Assembly: GCF_037975245.1 (NCBI RefSeq)
Contig: NC_092573.1
Coordinates: forward strand, 17,598,265-17,662,264
Length of the DNA stretch: 64,000 bases
Direction: 5' to 3'
Origin: Apostichopus japonicus
Taxonomy: Eukaryota > Echinodermata > Holothuroidea > Aspidochirotida > Stichopodidae
The position numbers were made by a program, and so were the translations under genes. The first letter of the stretch is position 1. Every line of letters starts with the position of its first letter. Of this stretch, positions 26,036 to 39,600 are shown piece by piece. The notes beneath the pieces were generated by a model that saw only the letters and a list, made by a program, of their open reading frames with translations, did not search any database and had not been told where the DNA came from.

Positions 26036-27503
26036 TATGACTACGTGCAATACATGCAGTACCTTATCCTGTCTGATAAAAACAAATTAAAAAAGGAAGA
26101 AAGAAAGAAAGAAAGAGAGTATAAGAGAGAAAAAAAAAACAATTCCAGTAAAGGTCATCTACCTATACTTCTTAACTTTCTGGACATTCTCCTAGGAAAA
26201 CAACAGTTAAATGTCTACGGAATGCTCATTTAAGGCAAATGTTATGACGCAATTCTGATTATGGCCTTCACTGTTAGTGTTTAATCCAGCCACTTAAATT
26301 AGTGAGCTACCGATTCTTGCAATGTACGGTAATATCTCTCATGTCAGCAGTTAATAAAAGTAAGACCAGGGCCGGATTAAACATTGGGCAAGAAGAGCCC
26401 AGCCTCGCTGTCATCTGGGGACTCCAAAAGTGAACCCCCTCAACAACAAAAACAAACAAAAAACGTCAACAAAAAGCAAAGCAAACAGAAGGAACATCCG
26501 TTCCTATCTAAGACATCATTCTTGTCAGCTAGTTTTCACAAAATAAGCTAAATAGCAAGTAATAAACAATTCCACTGGTTTTCTAATATTTTGTGAGGCC
26601 CCATACCTCCATTTTGAGGTCTTCATTGGTCCATAAGTAGATCCCTGACACAACACACCGCCTCTCACCAGAGCCTCGTTCTAATGGGATTAATTGCATG
26701 GCAAATATACACAAAATGCTGCTATAAGCCTACAGGTGGCACGGCACTATTTCTAGGTCATGGAGACCTTGGCAAGGGTGTTTTTTCCAAATCGAGATAA
26801 AGGAAAATTCCTTCCATTGGTCTCACAAAGCTGGGCAGTCTTAAGGGCAAAGGACCCTCGGCACAATTGTACATGGTCACGCTGGATATTGGTTTAACCA
26901 GGGAGTTGTTATGGAACTCCCTGGTTGAACCCTTTTTGCATTAACGTATAACTGTTCTCAATTCATTACCTCAAGCTTTCTACAATTCAACACAAATCCG
27001 AGCGACAGACTGGCTATTCATGGATAACGAGGAAAGAATCCCCAAAACGAAGCTCTTTATTTATTAAGTAAAAAAGCGGTCGTGACAATTGTCAATAAAA
27101 AGAAAAAATAATGAATACATAAGCCATGAGTGTTTTCTTGAGGAAGAAAAAAAAAGACTCTCGCCCTGAGGTTGTTTACAAGCGGAACAAAAATGAACAA
27201 ACATAAGAAAATGTTGCTTTTTTGAAGGGAATAGAAGTAAAAAAGTCCCAGACAAGAAATGTTGACGAAGTAGTAAATTCTTCACACTTTATACACAAGG
27301 CAAATTAGGGCTTTGAAGGGAGAACGCTGAAGAGATTCAATTATTTGCAAGGTGAGATTCCCAATCAATTACTTTATACTTGCTGAACGAAAACCAAAAC
27401 GAAAAGATCAAAACATGAACGAAAGCTACCGGGTGGCCAGGTGCAAAAATAACGAACGTATATTTTCTTAAACATCGTAGCAAAGGACCTTTTTGATCGC
27501 ATT
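25758..27503. other. Intergenic or 5' intron, simple repeats only
   Basis: Contains a (TA)n run (about 25994-26033), a purine-rich patch (26087-26142) and a hAT-like terminus CAGGGCCGGATTAA at 26368 whose partner end is not clear. A 14-base G run is at 27504-27517. Confidence 0.5.
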
Positions 27504-27711
27504 GGGGGGGGGGGGGGAGTAATGGCAGTGGAGGTGGGAGAGGTGAGGTTGGGATACGGTGATGACGTTATATGAAGATATTCAGCCCTGATCTCCACGG
27601 GTTACGTAACGTAACTTACGTTACACTTACGTTACACGGCTGATAAATGCATAAGTTGAGATCAAATGTTAGATTACAGGTTACAAAATTTCGAACTTAA
27701 TAACATACCAT

Positions 27712-28180
27712 TTACGGGCGGGGGGGGGGGGGGTCGGGGGGTGGGTGGGTTAGGAGGATGATAAAGCATGGCGTTATGGAACAATACCTAACGGCACGTT
27801 CCATGTGGAGAGAGGAGGAGGTAGGAGTTGGGTGTACTGATTGCCGTGAAGGAACTGAACTCAAATCAGATATCAGCAGTCTTGGGACCAGAAATGTAGG
27901 CCTTAAGCCGAGCCATTGTGGACTAATGCCACCCAAAACCTCTGTAACACTCGTCCCCTCCCCATTGTCCGCAAAGTTAAGTGAACTAACATCGACCATG
28001 AAAGGCACATATTTTGCTGTTATTGCATAAAACATAAAAACTTCTACCAATTCTACGTTCCGCACATGTAGGCTGATATGGAGAAGGGAACTGCGGGTCC
28101 GGAATGGTAAGGGTTGGGGAGGAGGAGGAGGAGGAGGAGGAGGAGGAGGAGGAGGAGTGGGTTGTACCGTCTCCAAACGA
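27712..28180. other. Block open on both strands, unidentified
   Basis: A minus-strand frame of 154 codons (27712-28176) and a plus-strand frame of 90 codons (27758-28030) overlap. The minus product begins in a proline run encoded by the GAG repeat, then continues through AITAKYVPFMVDVSSLNFAD and TSVTEVLGGISPQWLGLRP. The plus product includes GTRNVGLKPSHCGLMPPKTS and ends STMKGTYFAVIA. Either could be part of a repeated element or an old exon. I do not recognise a family, and poly-G (27720-27733) and (GAG)n borders make overprediction likely. Confidence 0.25.
28118..28157. repeat. (GAG)n trinucleotide repeat
   Basis: About 13 perfect GAG units, producing poly-Glu, poly-Pro and poly-Ser frames that should not be read as protein. 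Confidence 0.95.
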
Positions 28181-29160
28181 AGAGGAAGGAACGGTACTCC
28201 TGAAAGTCCATTCAGTTCCGAAGTTAGTCATAAGGAGAAGATGTCTCTTTATTTTTTTCACAGATCCTGGCCATGTCAAATATTGAAGATAAATAAGAAA
28301 ATATGAACAAAACATTCAGCTTATCTTGCCTAAGTCTGCAGTTGTAATGCCAGTGTCATCAAGTATAAGATTATACAATAGGCAGATGTCGAGCCTAAGT
28401 GTGACTATAGGGACCTTCAAAACCAAGGGGCCCCATTCCTCTGTGAGCATCAATATAGGAATGATAAACCATATATCTTTCTTTATTTCATTTTATTCAA
28501 CTGCTTATAATTGGCACTCGATGTTCGTTGTCTGGGAATAATTTGACGCTCGAGGACCTAATTTGCAGTCCTTTTGGAGGGCTTTTTGTAGCTAGTTAAG
28601 CATGTTTAACTTTACACCCAGCAGTACTGACAACTTTCAAATCTAGGCTTAGATAAAAACCAACTGACTGACTGACATAAGTACTCACCTTCTATTCATT
28701 GATTTGATCCGAAAGAAACACAAAATATTTTCCATCAAGCTTCTCTGCTTCTATCAACCACTGCACAATCACGAAGGAAAAGAAAGCAACAAACAGAGAC
28801 AGAAACTTTTCCAGTTTTTGCGACCGAAATTAAGAGTACCTTCGTAGAAAGTTTGTCTCATAACCGTATATTATACGTTATTCTTTATTCTCACGCTCTT
28901 ATCCACGCGAGCTTGCAACCGGCAATTCTAAAATCTATAGAATCTTACTTTTCCAGAATAACGTGTCAACACAGAAATGAATTCAATCTCCATTAACGAA
29001 ACAACTTCTTCGTCAATTCTTGACGGGTTTTCCTTATCTAAATGTGTTCAGTTCGCACCGTGCAAATATACTAAGAACACATACACACACGATGGGTGAT
29101 AAGGAAAGGACAGGGTAAGAGAAAAGATTCTTTTGAAAATTACTGACAAAGTCCATGTAC
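28181..29160. other. Intergenic or intron, nothing supported
   Basis: No convincing exon, RNA or repeat seen on either strand. Confidence 0.5.
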
Positions 29161-29164
29161 AAAC

Positions 29165-29300
29165 ATTATCAGCCGAAGCGACTCGCGAAGCTTTGTGAAC
29201 GTCTGTCATTTAATCCCCGAGTGCAGTCGCGCCGCATGTCGCAACCAATCAAACCTGACGGCTACTTCCGATGAGAAGCTGACGGCGTTCCGTGGAAGTA
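29165..29300 (-). promoter_or_regulatory. CpG-enriched patch, possible promoter
   Basis: CpG dinucleotides are clustered (CGAAGCGACTCGCGAAGC, GTCGCGCCGCATGTCGC) in otherwise CpG-poor DNA. On the minus strand the patch contains GATTGG, an inverted CCAAT box. It lies 3.4 kb upstream of the Ras-like first coding exon on the same strand, so it could be the promoter or 5' untranslated exon of that gene. No TATA or initiator was identified. Confidence 0.25.
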
Positions 29301-30570
29301 AAAAAAGAAAGAGGAAAAGTCCTGTTAGTGTCAATATGAAATAATATCATATGAATCAGTACTAGGGCTTTGGTATAGCTGTACCCCAAAGGCGCTCTTT
29401 AGGTTTTGTGACACCTGGCATTGATATGGTAATGAGGAAAGGTCAAGTTTAGAGTATAGATTTATAAGTGGAAAGACTTGACTCGAGAGGGCAACCATTA
29501 TAATTATTATTAGTCGAATGTTTCAAAGTAATGGTAGGTCGGTTGTAACGTGTTTAATGGTTAACCTATATACGAATTTAGCTGTCAGCTTCAGACATAT
29601 ATAGGCCTATGTGTAAGCCATACCTTCAGTCAATTTTGTGCCTGTATAATTTCAGATGAAATTAATTCAATTGAGTAATGACTTGTTCACAAATATCGAC
29701 TTGGCAGCTTTTATTCAAAATTGATTTGACATAAATTGCAAGCTTTTTGCAATCTTATTTCACCTTTTTGCTATGATGCAATTTCTAAATTGCACCATCA
29801 TCAATGCCCTGTGTAATGTATACAGTGTAACCATTTTAGTGGTACAACCAGGGAGCTGTTCCCGGGTGCAACAGACCAAAAGAAGGTTACTGTTGGTGGT
29901 AGCAAAGTCATTACATTTAGGGAAAGTATATTGCGCAATAATTGTGATGTCACACAGGGACAACAACTCGAATTTCCTCTTTTTTCACTGCTGTTCTGAT
30001 GTTGTTTTCTTTTCTTTTAATTATTTTCAAATGCATTTTAGACTTCTCCACATTTAAAATCGCTATGGATCATGACATTACTTCATACCTGGCCATAACA
30101 ATGTTTCATAGGCATATCTTCATACAGATCTACACATGCTACATAAATATATGAACGTCTGATGTATTGTCATAACCTATAAGCAGCGAATACATATGGA
30201 GTATCGTTAGACAAAATTTACAATTCATTTATTACTTGTTATGAACAACTCAGAGACATATAATGGGGCAAGAAAACCAAGTAATTTTGATTTAAAGCAG
30301 CAAACAGATTCCTTGGTTATTAGTCACTTTTGAATGTAACTTAGTCCAATCATTTGGAGATATGCTTACATTGATCACTTTTCAAGACATGTAGTCTACT
30401 CTTACCATAATGTTATGTTGTTTGTGATTGAAGTGACAACTCCACATATAAAATATGACGCGTGGGTGTGATATACGGGAGATCTATGTATCATTCATGC
30501 CATCCAATTATTTTCGTACATCATCCTCCATACATATATTTAAGCATTTATATACATGGTCCATGTAATA
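29301..30570. other. Intergenic, nothing supported
   Basis: AT-rich without a convincing gene; two opposing frames at 29760-30057 are mirror shadows of each other. Confidence 0.5.
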
Positions 30571-30580
30571 CATACATACA

Positions 30581-30644
<64 letters not shown>

Positions 30645-31193
30645 CCCATACATACACATACATCCATCCGTCCGTCCGTCCGTCCGTCCGTCCGTCCGTC
30701 CGTTCGTTCGTTCGTTCGTTCGTTCGTTCGTTCGTTCGTTCGTTCGTTCGTTCGTTCGTTCGTTCGTTCGTTCGTTCGTTCGTTCGTTCGTTCGTTCGTT
30801 CGTTCGTTCGTTCGTTCGTTCGTTCGTTCGTTCGTTCGTTCGTTCGTTCGTTCGTTCGTTCGTTCGTTCGTTCGTTCGTTCGTTCGTTTTACATACATAC
30901 ATATATACATACATACACGCACTCATACACACATACATACACACATACATACATGCATACATACATACATACACGCCCCCATACATACATACATACATAC
31001 ATACATACATACATACATACATACATACATACATACATACATACATACATACATACATACATACATACATACATACATACATACATACATACATACATAC
31101 ATACATACATACATACATACATACATACATACATACATACATACATACATACATACATACATACATACATACATACATACATACATACATACA

Positions 31194-31224
<31 letters not shown>
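30571..31224. repeat. Compound tetranucleotide microsatellite, about 650 bp
   Basis: Successive blocks are (CACG)n at about 30579-30645, (CCGT)n at 30668-30702, (CGTT)n at 30703-30889 and (CATA)n at about 30891-31222, with a mixed stretch at 30900-30975. Since no 4-bp motif here makes stop codons, several frames on both strands stay open for 100-280 codons (Thr-His-Ala-Arg, Val-Arg-Ser-Phe, Tyr-Ile-His-Thr and complements). These are artefacts and no protein is called. Confidence 0.97.
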
Positions 31225-31225
<1 letters not shown>

Positions 31226-32725
31226 CACATTCACGCACATACAAACAATACTTTTTGAGAGCGTGACTTGAATACTTGATCGCATATATCCGCTCTACGA
31301 ATGATAGGTTACTCGTTCTTGTCAACCAGACTTGCAGTGCATGACTTTTTATCAGTATCGCAACCATGTGTGTGAAGATGAAACACATGATACTGTATCT
31401 ACCAACCTTAGAAATTAATGTGTTAATTCTTTACTTGAGATGACCCTCACACAGAAGGAAGGAAATGGTTCTGGGAGGAGAAGGTGCAATTCATCTTCTA
31501 TAGCCTATACATTCCCAGTCGTTTCTACTAATATTAACGAACAAAGGGTTCACGGAACTACTTTCACTTGATATATCTCCTCTTTAAAGTTGGTTTTACG
31601 AGTAGAAAACAAACGGGAAACGGATAAGTTACGGCTCCTTGGTACCAGTCAATATAACTGTAAAATCCCTCTTGTGTAACGATGTTGTATAGTGTACGTA
31701 ACGAGTGAAATAAAAGTTAATTCCTGTCACCTGCAATTACCGGAACCCATCAACTGTACTGGGATATAAAACCCGTGCAGATCGTGTGAATAACTACTGA
31801 AAAAAAGTACATTGAATGTCTAAAAAGAGTTCAAATCACCACTTCGGTAAATTCAGATCATACTGAAACTTGCATTACGCTTCAAACAGGTTTTATAAGA
31901 ACTTCAATGTATAATTAACGGAGAAACATGAATCACATGAAACGAAATCACATTTTTTAGTTTCGGAGGCATCAATCAGTTGATTCATTGTGGTTCGGTT
32001 TGCATGGATTTATGCAAATGATATACGATACGAGCGTAGATTCGAATCATGTGATTCGAGACCAAGCTAAGATACGAGGCAAAAACTCAGAATCTATATA
32101 CGAAAAAAGCACACACTTTCGTTATTCCCAACAACTGTGTTTGTGAGACAATATTCGGAATTTTTCCAACCCTACCCAACCACTATATTCAAAATGAGGC
32201 TGCAAAAGACTAACTAGGCTATAGACACACTCGTAAATTCTTACATCATGAATATTAATGAGGGTATAATTAGTGTTTCGTCGCCGTCTGGACACTTTTC
32301 ATATTAGTATTCATAACATGCCGGAAGAAAGTGTTGATGAAATTGTCACTGTAGCCAAGAACGACATAGTAATATTATGTAACGAATCACAATATTTATC
32401 AACGTACTAAAGCAAAAGTCCTGATAAATAGTGGATGAGAAAATGAACAAAATCACCGTAGGGATATATCCTTTGATTCCTGACGTCATAGTTGGGTTTT
32501 GGTTGTTATTGTTGTATGTTGCATTATGTTAGTAGCCCAGTCTTAGTGACTGGATATGCACAAAATCGGAGCAGGGATAAGAATATGAGTGGCTATACCA
32601 ACAATCGACATAAAGTCGAGTTTTGAAAACATCGTATCGTATATCATCAAAAGTTATACTTGTTCTTTTTCTACCTCTTTGTTCGTCTTCAGGCCACTTT
32701 TTTCATATAGTCATTCAAAAGTGCT
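31225..32725. other. Intergenic, nothing supported
   Basis: No supported gene or element. Confidence 0.55.
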
Positions 32726-32733
32726 ATATAGGT

Positions 32734-33100
32734 CAGTGGCGTAGGAAGGTACTTTTGAGTGGGGGGGGGGGGCTGAAGACTGATGGCCGGCCTGGGGGAG
32801 GGGTCTAAGGGGAGGGGGTGGATTTTTTTTTGCATTTCCAGGTGGCCTTAGATGCAATTTGGTGCAATATAGCACACTCCAACCCACCCACTCCATTTTG
32901 TATATAATTTTGCATTTTCACCTGGCCTTAGATGCAAATTGGTGCTCCAAATGAGATTTTTTTCTCATTTGGAAATGAAAAAGGGGTTTTCTGACTTGCG
33001 AAGCGGGGGGGGGGGCGGAATTATACTTCCGCCCCTCCATATTTTTCACTGGGGGGGGGGGGGGCTGGCGCCCCCCAGCCCCCCGGTTCCTACGCCCTTG
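32734..33100. mobile_element. hAT-type MITE, 367 bp
   Basis: Left end CAGTGGCGTAGGAA and right end complement CAAGGGCGTAGGAA agree at 12 of 14 positions, and both run into long G tracts. Flanks ATATAGGT (32726-32733) and ATTTAGGT (33101-33108) form an 8-bp target duplication with one mismatch. Inside is an imperfect direct repeat around GGTGGCCTTAGATGCAA and CCTGGCCTTAGATGCAA. No coding capacity, so it is non-autonomous. Confidence 0.85.
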
Positions 33101-33108
33101 ATTTAGGT

Positions 33109-34248
33109 TAATAATGAGTGGTCAGTAGGCCATTCCTAACTAGGTCAGCGTGACAAGGACGAACACAGGTAGCCGGTGTAGCCTATACTACAGTGTAACA
33201 ATAGGAAGTTTATATATATAGTACATTGACCCTAACACTGCGTATACATTGAAACATGTATTACAACATGTGTGTTGTTATCTTTCTGTTTGATCTTGCT
33301 TGTTCAGTCGGTCGCATCAAAAGAAATCTCCCTACCGCAGATATTTTAATAACATTGTCTTAATTGTTTGAATCACTTTATGTAAGCTAGGATTACCCTA
33401 AACGTTTAAAATTCCTACGATGCTAAGCAGATGTTATCTAAAGATTATAGTTATTCTAGTGCCGCTTTTTTATCAAATTGTACAGAAATGATGACCGAGA
33501 ATAAACCCATAAATACATTAGTTGGGTGGTAATTACTCACGCAGTCCTCCTGGATTTACTCAATGATTGATGAAATACACAAAGGAATCTGCTGGTAATA
33601 CGCGTTAACACGTGGGCACCACCGTAGGCAACCGGGAATCCAAATAGAAGTAGATGTGGCCCTGAAGACGGCTTCCATGTTTAGGTTACACCCCCCTTCC
33701 CACACAAAAAAAGTAGACGCCTTATATGATCCATTCTGAGCATATTTAGACTCTATTTTAGGTCTGAATGTATATTTTGGAGGTTGAGAAGAGGGGGGGG
33801 GGGAGTGGGGGGGGGGGAGTGTACAACCCACATCCAGGCTGGATTCGTGGGTTCAAGTATAAAGTTTAAGCGCGAGTGCGAGCACAAGTGTTGCAAGAAT
33901 ATCTTTTCCAACATGTTTCCAACATGCCCCGAGTAGCTCTACGTGAATAAGATGATAAAGACGAGAAGCAGTTACGACAACTATACTGACTTATAACATG
34001 TTAGTTATAAACATAACTTCGCTCCCTATCAATTCACCACAAGTTGATAAAATACGGTAGCGCAGTGTATACGAACTATACGGTGAAATGATTAGTGTCC
34101 AAAAGGTACCGAAGCAAATATATATCTGGTACTTAACCTAACTCAGTTGGTATAACTTCGGCCTCGATTTTTTATATGCAAAGTCGGCTAGGCTATGTAC
34201 GGTACATATATTATGAAAGTGTGGTAGGTCAATACAAAGTGCTGATAT

Positions 34249-34321
<73 letters not shown>

Positions 34322-36610
34322 GCTAGGCTAGAATAAGTCTACTACCAAAGTGTGGTAGGTCTAAGCTCAGTGCTGATATATCCTACACGTAAAGTAGATT
34401 AGGCTATATTCAGTGTGCTTCCGATGTGTGTTAGGTCAAGGCCAAGTATTAATTCATTGGAATACAGGGTTTCTCGAGATTTTTAGCATCTTTTGTAACA
34501 ATGCGGGCGGAAGTTGCATACAGGATGTAGACTTTGAAAACTTTTCGATGTGAATTGCGATTCTTTTATTACCTTCCTATGATGAGAACTCAGTGCCGAT
34601 CTTCTTTCAGGTTGATCTCCCTCTCAATATGGAATTATGCGCAGCATATACGAAAACAAGTGGGAGGGATACCAAAAAAAATAGTAGACATATAATGGAC
34701 GTTCGATGTAGGACTATACATGGCGCTACATACAGACAATCTCGAGATTTTATACATCTCATGTTACAATAATGTAATAATGTAACGGAATGTGACTACA
34801 TGACAACAGTCACGTGTGTCTATTATACTTCTCTATCAGCTTTTCCCTTTACCATAAGACAATAAGTGTGTATACTAGTTGAAGCCTTGATTCGAAGTCG
34901 AAAATACGATTTGTTTTTATAAAGTTTTCTCTCACGATTATTACTCGCCTGTAGCCTGTAGCAGACCTTTCACCTTTCTATCAAATGTTGTCTGCTACCC
35001 TAAGGTTATTACACATCAGTAAAAAGCGGTCTTGAAATATCAACCCATACTCCGCAATAACCGCCACGAACTTTAAACAAGTTATTCAGACCTGAGTAAA
35101 CAACAGCTCCTTGCATACACCATTGACACTTCCTTCCATACTCAGACTACGAGAACACTATAAGTCAGCTTGATACGTTTGGTCGTCAGCTTCACCAAAA
35201 CTATAGCCAACCTAAAGTAAGATTGTAATTAATCAAACATGTTTAGAATGTTTCAGCAAATCAAAGTGAGAAGTCGTCCCATTACGTCGCCCAGACACTC
35301 CCTTTTCTGAGTAAATATATATTTTATAACATATAGGGAATAAATTTAAAATTGGAAAATTAAACAATATTGGAATTTACATAGTTTCACGATGTCAAAT
35401 GAAACCTGATTGGTCAATCGTAATGGTTTATACTGTTATGAGACAGCGTCCATTTTGGTTGAATGTAACTATTTTGACTGGCTGAACTTTGCACTACTCC
35501 ATGAAGTTGGATCACAGTAGGGGGTCTTTGAGGTCATCAGGGCAAATCCTCTCCAGAAACATTACTTAAGTTACTAAAATCTTGTTGAAATTCTGATAGA
35601 TTTGGAATGTTTTCTAAGCTTTCAATGTTTTCGTAGACAGAATTTCATCAAAATGCAACTGTTTTGCGGACAAATGATTTCCCTCTGTGTATAAATGATT
35701 GGATTTTATTAAGTTTAGAAGAACATTTTCAGCTGAAGTGCCCTGATGACATCATACATTCTGTTGTCGCCAAATGCATTTACAAATATCACAAAATTTG
35801 AACAATTCATATCTTCGCGATGAAATATGCTATGAGGATATGTTGTTGACCTAACTATGGATAAAACGTTCAGTAATTTTAGTCCGCAATCAACTTCAGT
35901 TACCAGAAAATTACACAAGTGCATCCTACAGTTTATTTAAAAAAGAAAAGAAAAAAAGAATAATCCTTACATAATCAATTTAACGTGTAAATTATTTAAA
36001 AAAAAAACAACAAAAAACAACGATCGTTATAAATTCACTACAATGAAAAAAATGTACATTCCTGCAAAATATAATGAATGCGCCAACACAGTATTCCAGT
36101 TAATCATTCCCAAACTCCTTCTCATTCAACAAAACCTCTGTCAATGTGAAATTGACACTTTTCAGTTAGTGCAAAGGGTCATTAATGCCATGTTATTTCT
36201 TATTTTCAGCTGAGATTAGCATTGTTATTGTCTTCCTGTCCAACCTTTCAAATATCTTATATAGCTCTCTTAATTAATTGAACTTTCATGGGCTTACGAA
36301 GGGGAGGGTGGGGAGCTCATTTGATTCATACCTAACATAAAATGCAATTTTTTTTTTTGTACAACAAAACATTGACAAAAGTATAACAAGAAAACTTGTC
36401 TTCATGGTCAACAAAATAATGAGTGTCGATTCAAATTATTAATTTTATTGCCTCAAAAACTTCCATTTGTTGAAACAAGTAAGGATGAAGTCATGACTTC
36501 ATAATTACAATTTCAGTTTCGATAATGTCTGCCCAACCGGTTTGGTAATATAATGAAACAAACGCACAACGCTGCTTCAAAGTTGAGATAGCAGTTTACT
36601 ATTTGTCGGA
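33109..36610. other. Intergenic, nothing supported except small repeats
   Basis: Two 11-base G runs (33793-33803 and 33807-33817) and a TA microsatellite (34252-34318). Three imperfect copies of AAGTGTGGTAGGTC followed by AGTGCTGATAT-like sequence lie at about 34217, 34346 and 34421. No gene. Confidence 0.55.
34252..34318. repeat. (TA)n microsatellite
   Basis: About 33 perfect units, inserted between two diverged copies of a 35-bp direct repeat. Confidence 0.97.
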
Positions 36611-39600
36611 TAGTCACATTCATGTAAACACAATATGTGTACGATGGCTAAGATATAGTCACATTCATGTAGACACAATATGTGTACGATGGCTAAGATA
36701 TATAGTCACATTCATGTAGACACAATATGTGTACGATGGCTTAGATATAGTCACATTCATGTAGACACAATATGTGTACGATGGCTAAGATATATAGTCA
36801 CATTCATGTAGACACAATATGTGTACGATGGCTAAGATGTATAGTCACATTCATGTAGACACAATATGTGTACGATGGCTAAGATGTATAGTCACATTCA
36901 TGTAGACACAACATGTGTAATATGGCTAAGATGTATAGTCACATTCATGTAGACACAATATGTGTACGATGGCTAAGATATATAGTCACATTCATGTAGA
37001 CACAATATGTGTACGATGGCTAAGATATAGTCACATTCATGTAGACACAATATGTGTACGATGGCTAAGATGTATAGTCACATTCATGTAGACACAATAT
37101 GTGTACGATGGCTAAGATGTATAGTCACATTCATGTAGACACAATATGTGTACGATGGCTAAGATGTATAGTCACATTCATGTAAACACAATATGTGTAC
37201 GATGGCTAAGATGTATAGTCACATTCATGTAGACACAATATGTGTACGATGGCTAAGATGTATAGTCACATTCATGTAGACATAATATGTGTAATATGGC
37301 TAAGATGTATAGTCACATTCATGTAGACACAATATGTGTACGATGGCTAAGATGTATAGTCACATTCATGTAGACACAATATGTGTACGATGGCTAAGAT
37401 GTATAGTCACATTCATGTAAACACAATATGTGTACGATGGCTAAGATGTATAGTCACATTCATGTAGACACAATATGTGTACGATGGCTAAGATGTATAG
37501 TCACATTCATGTAGACACAATATGTGTAATATGGCTAAGATGTATATTCACATTCATGTAGACACAATATGTGTACGATGGCTAAGATGTATAGTCACAT
37601 TCATGTAGACACAACATGTGTAATATGGCTAAGATATATAGTCACATTCATGTAGACACAATATGTGTACGATGGCTAAGATATATAGTCACATTCATGT
37701 AGAAACAATATGTGTACGATGGCTTAGATATAGTCACATTCATGTAGACACAATATGTGTACGATGGCTAAGATATAGTCACATTCATGTAGACACAATA
37801 TGTGTACGATGGCTAAGATATATAGTCACATTCATGTAAACACAATATGTGTACGATGGCTAAGATATAGTCACATTCATGTAGACACAATATGTGTACG
37901 ATGGCTAAGATATATAGTCACATTCATGTAGACACAATATGTGTACGATGGCTAAGATATAGTCACATTCATGTAGACACAATATGTGTACGATGGCTAA
38001 GATATATAGTCACATTCATGTAGACACAATATGTGTACGATGGCTAAGATGTATAGTCACATTCATGTAGACACAATATGTGTACGATGGCTAAGATATA
38101 TAGTCACATTCATGTAGACACAATATGTGTACGATGGCTAAGATATAGTCACATTCATGTAGACACAATATGTGTACGATGGCTAAGATATATAGTCACA
38201 TTCATGTAGACACAATATGTGTACGATGGCTAAGATGTACATTCACATTCATGTAGACACAATGTGTGTACGATGGCTAAGATATATAGTCACATTCATG
38301 TAGACACAATATGTGTACGATGGCTTAGATATAGTCACATTCATGTAGACACAATATGTGTACGATGGCTAAGATGTATAGTCACATTCATGTAGACACA
38401 ATATGTGTACGATGGCTTAGATATAGTCACATTCATGTAGACACAATATGTGTACGATGGCTAAGATATAGTCACATTCATGTAGACACAATATGTGTAC
38501 GATGGCTAAGATATATAGTCACATTCATGTAGACACAATATGTGTACGATGGCTAAGATATAGTCACATTCATGTAGACACAATATGTGTACGATGGCTA
38601 AGATATATAGTCACATTCATGTAGACACAATATGTGTACGATGGCTAAGATATAGTCACATTCATGTAGACACAATATGTGTACGATGGCTAAGATATAT
38701 AGTCACATTCATGTAGACACAATATGTGTACGATGGCTAAGATATAGTCACATTCATGTAGACACAATATGTGTACGATGGCTAAGATATATAGTCACAT
38801 TCATGTAGACACATTATGTGTACGATGGCTAAGATATATAGTCACATTCATGTAGACACAATATGTGTACGATGGCTAAGATATAGTCACATTCATGTAG
38901 ACACAATATGTGTACGATGGCTAAGATATATAGTCACATTCATGTAGACACAATATGTGTACGATGGCTAAGATATAGTCACATTCATGTAGACACAATA
39001 TGTGTACGATGGCTAAGATATATAGTCACATTCATGTAGACACAATATGTGTACGATGGCTAAGATGTATAGTCACATTCATGTAGACACAATGTGTGTA
39101 CGATGGCTAAGATGTATAGTCACATTCATGTAGACATAATATGTGTACGATGGCTAAGATGTATAGTCACATTCATGTAGACACAATATGTGTACGATGG
39201 CTAAGATGTACATTCACATTCATGTAGACACAATATGTGTACGATGGCTAAGATATATAGTCACATTCATGTAGACACAATATGTGTACGATGGCTTAGA
39301 TATAGTCACATTCATGTAGACACAATATGTGTACGATGGCTAAGATGTATAGTCACATTCATGTAGACACAATATGTGTACGATGGCTAAGATGTATAGT
39401 CACATTCATGTAGACACAATATGTGTAATATGGCTAAGATATATAGTCACATTCATGTAGACACAATATGTGTACGATGGCTAAGATGTATAGTCACATT
39501 CATGTAGACACAATATGTGTACGATGGCTAAGATGTATAGTCACATTCATGTAGACACAATATGTGTAATATGGCTAAGATGTATAGTCACATTCATGTA

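Noticed and set aside
26368-26655. hAT element starting CAGGGCCGGATTAA
   Set aside because: The candidate right end (GATCCCTG near 26648) pairs weakly and the 8-bp flanks AGTAAGAC and ACACAACA do not match; at most a remnant.
30462-31388. Open frames of 236-282 codons on both strands
   Set aside because: They are translations of tetranucleotide repeats that lack stop codons in several frames, not genes.
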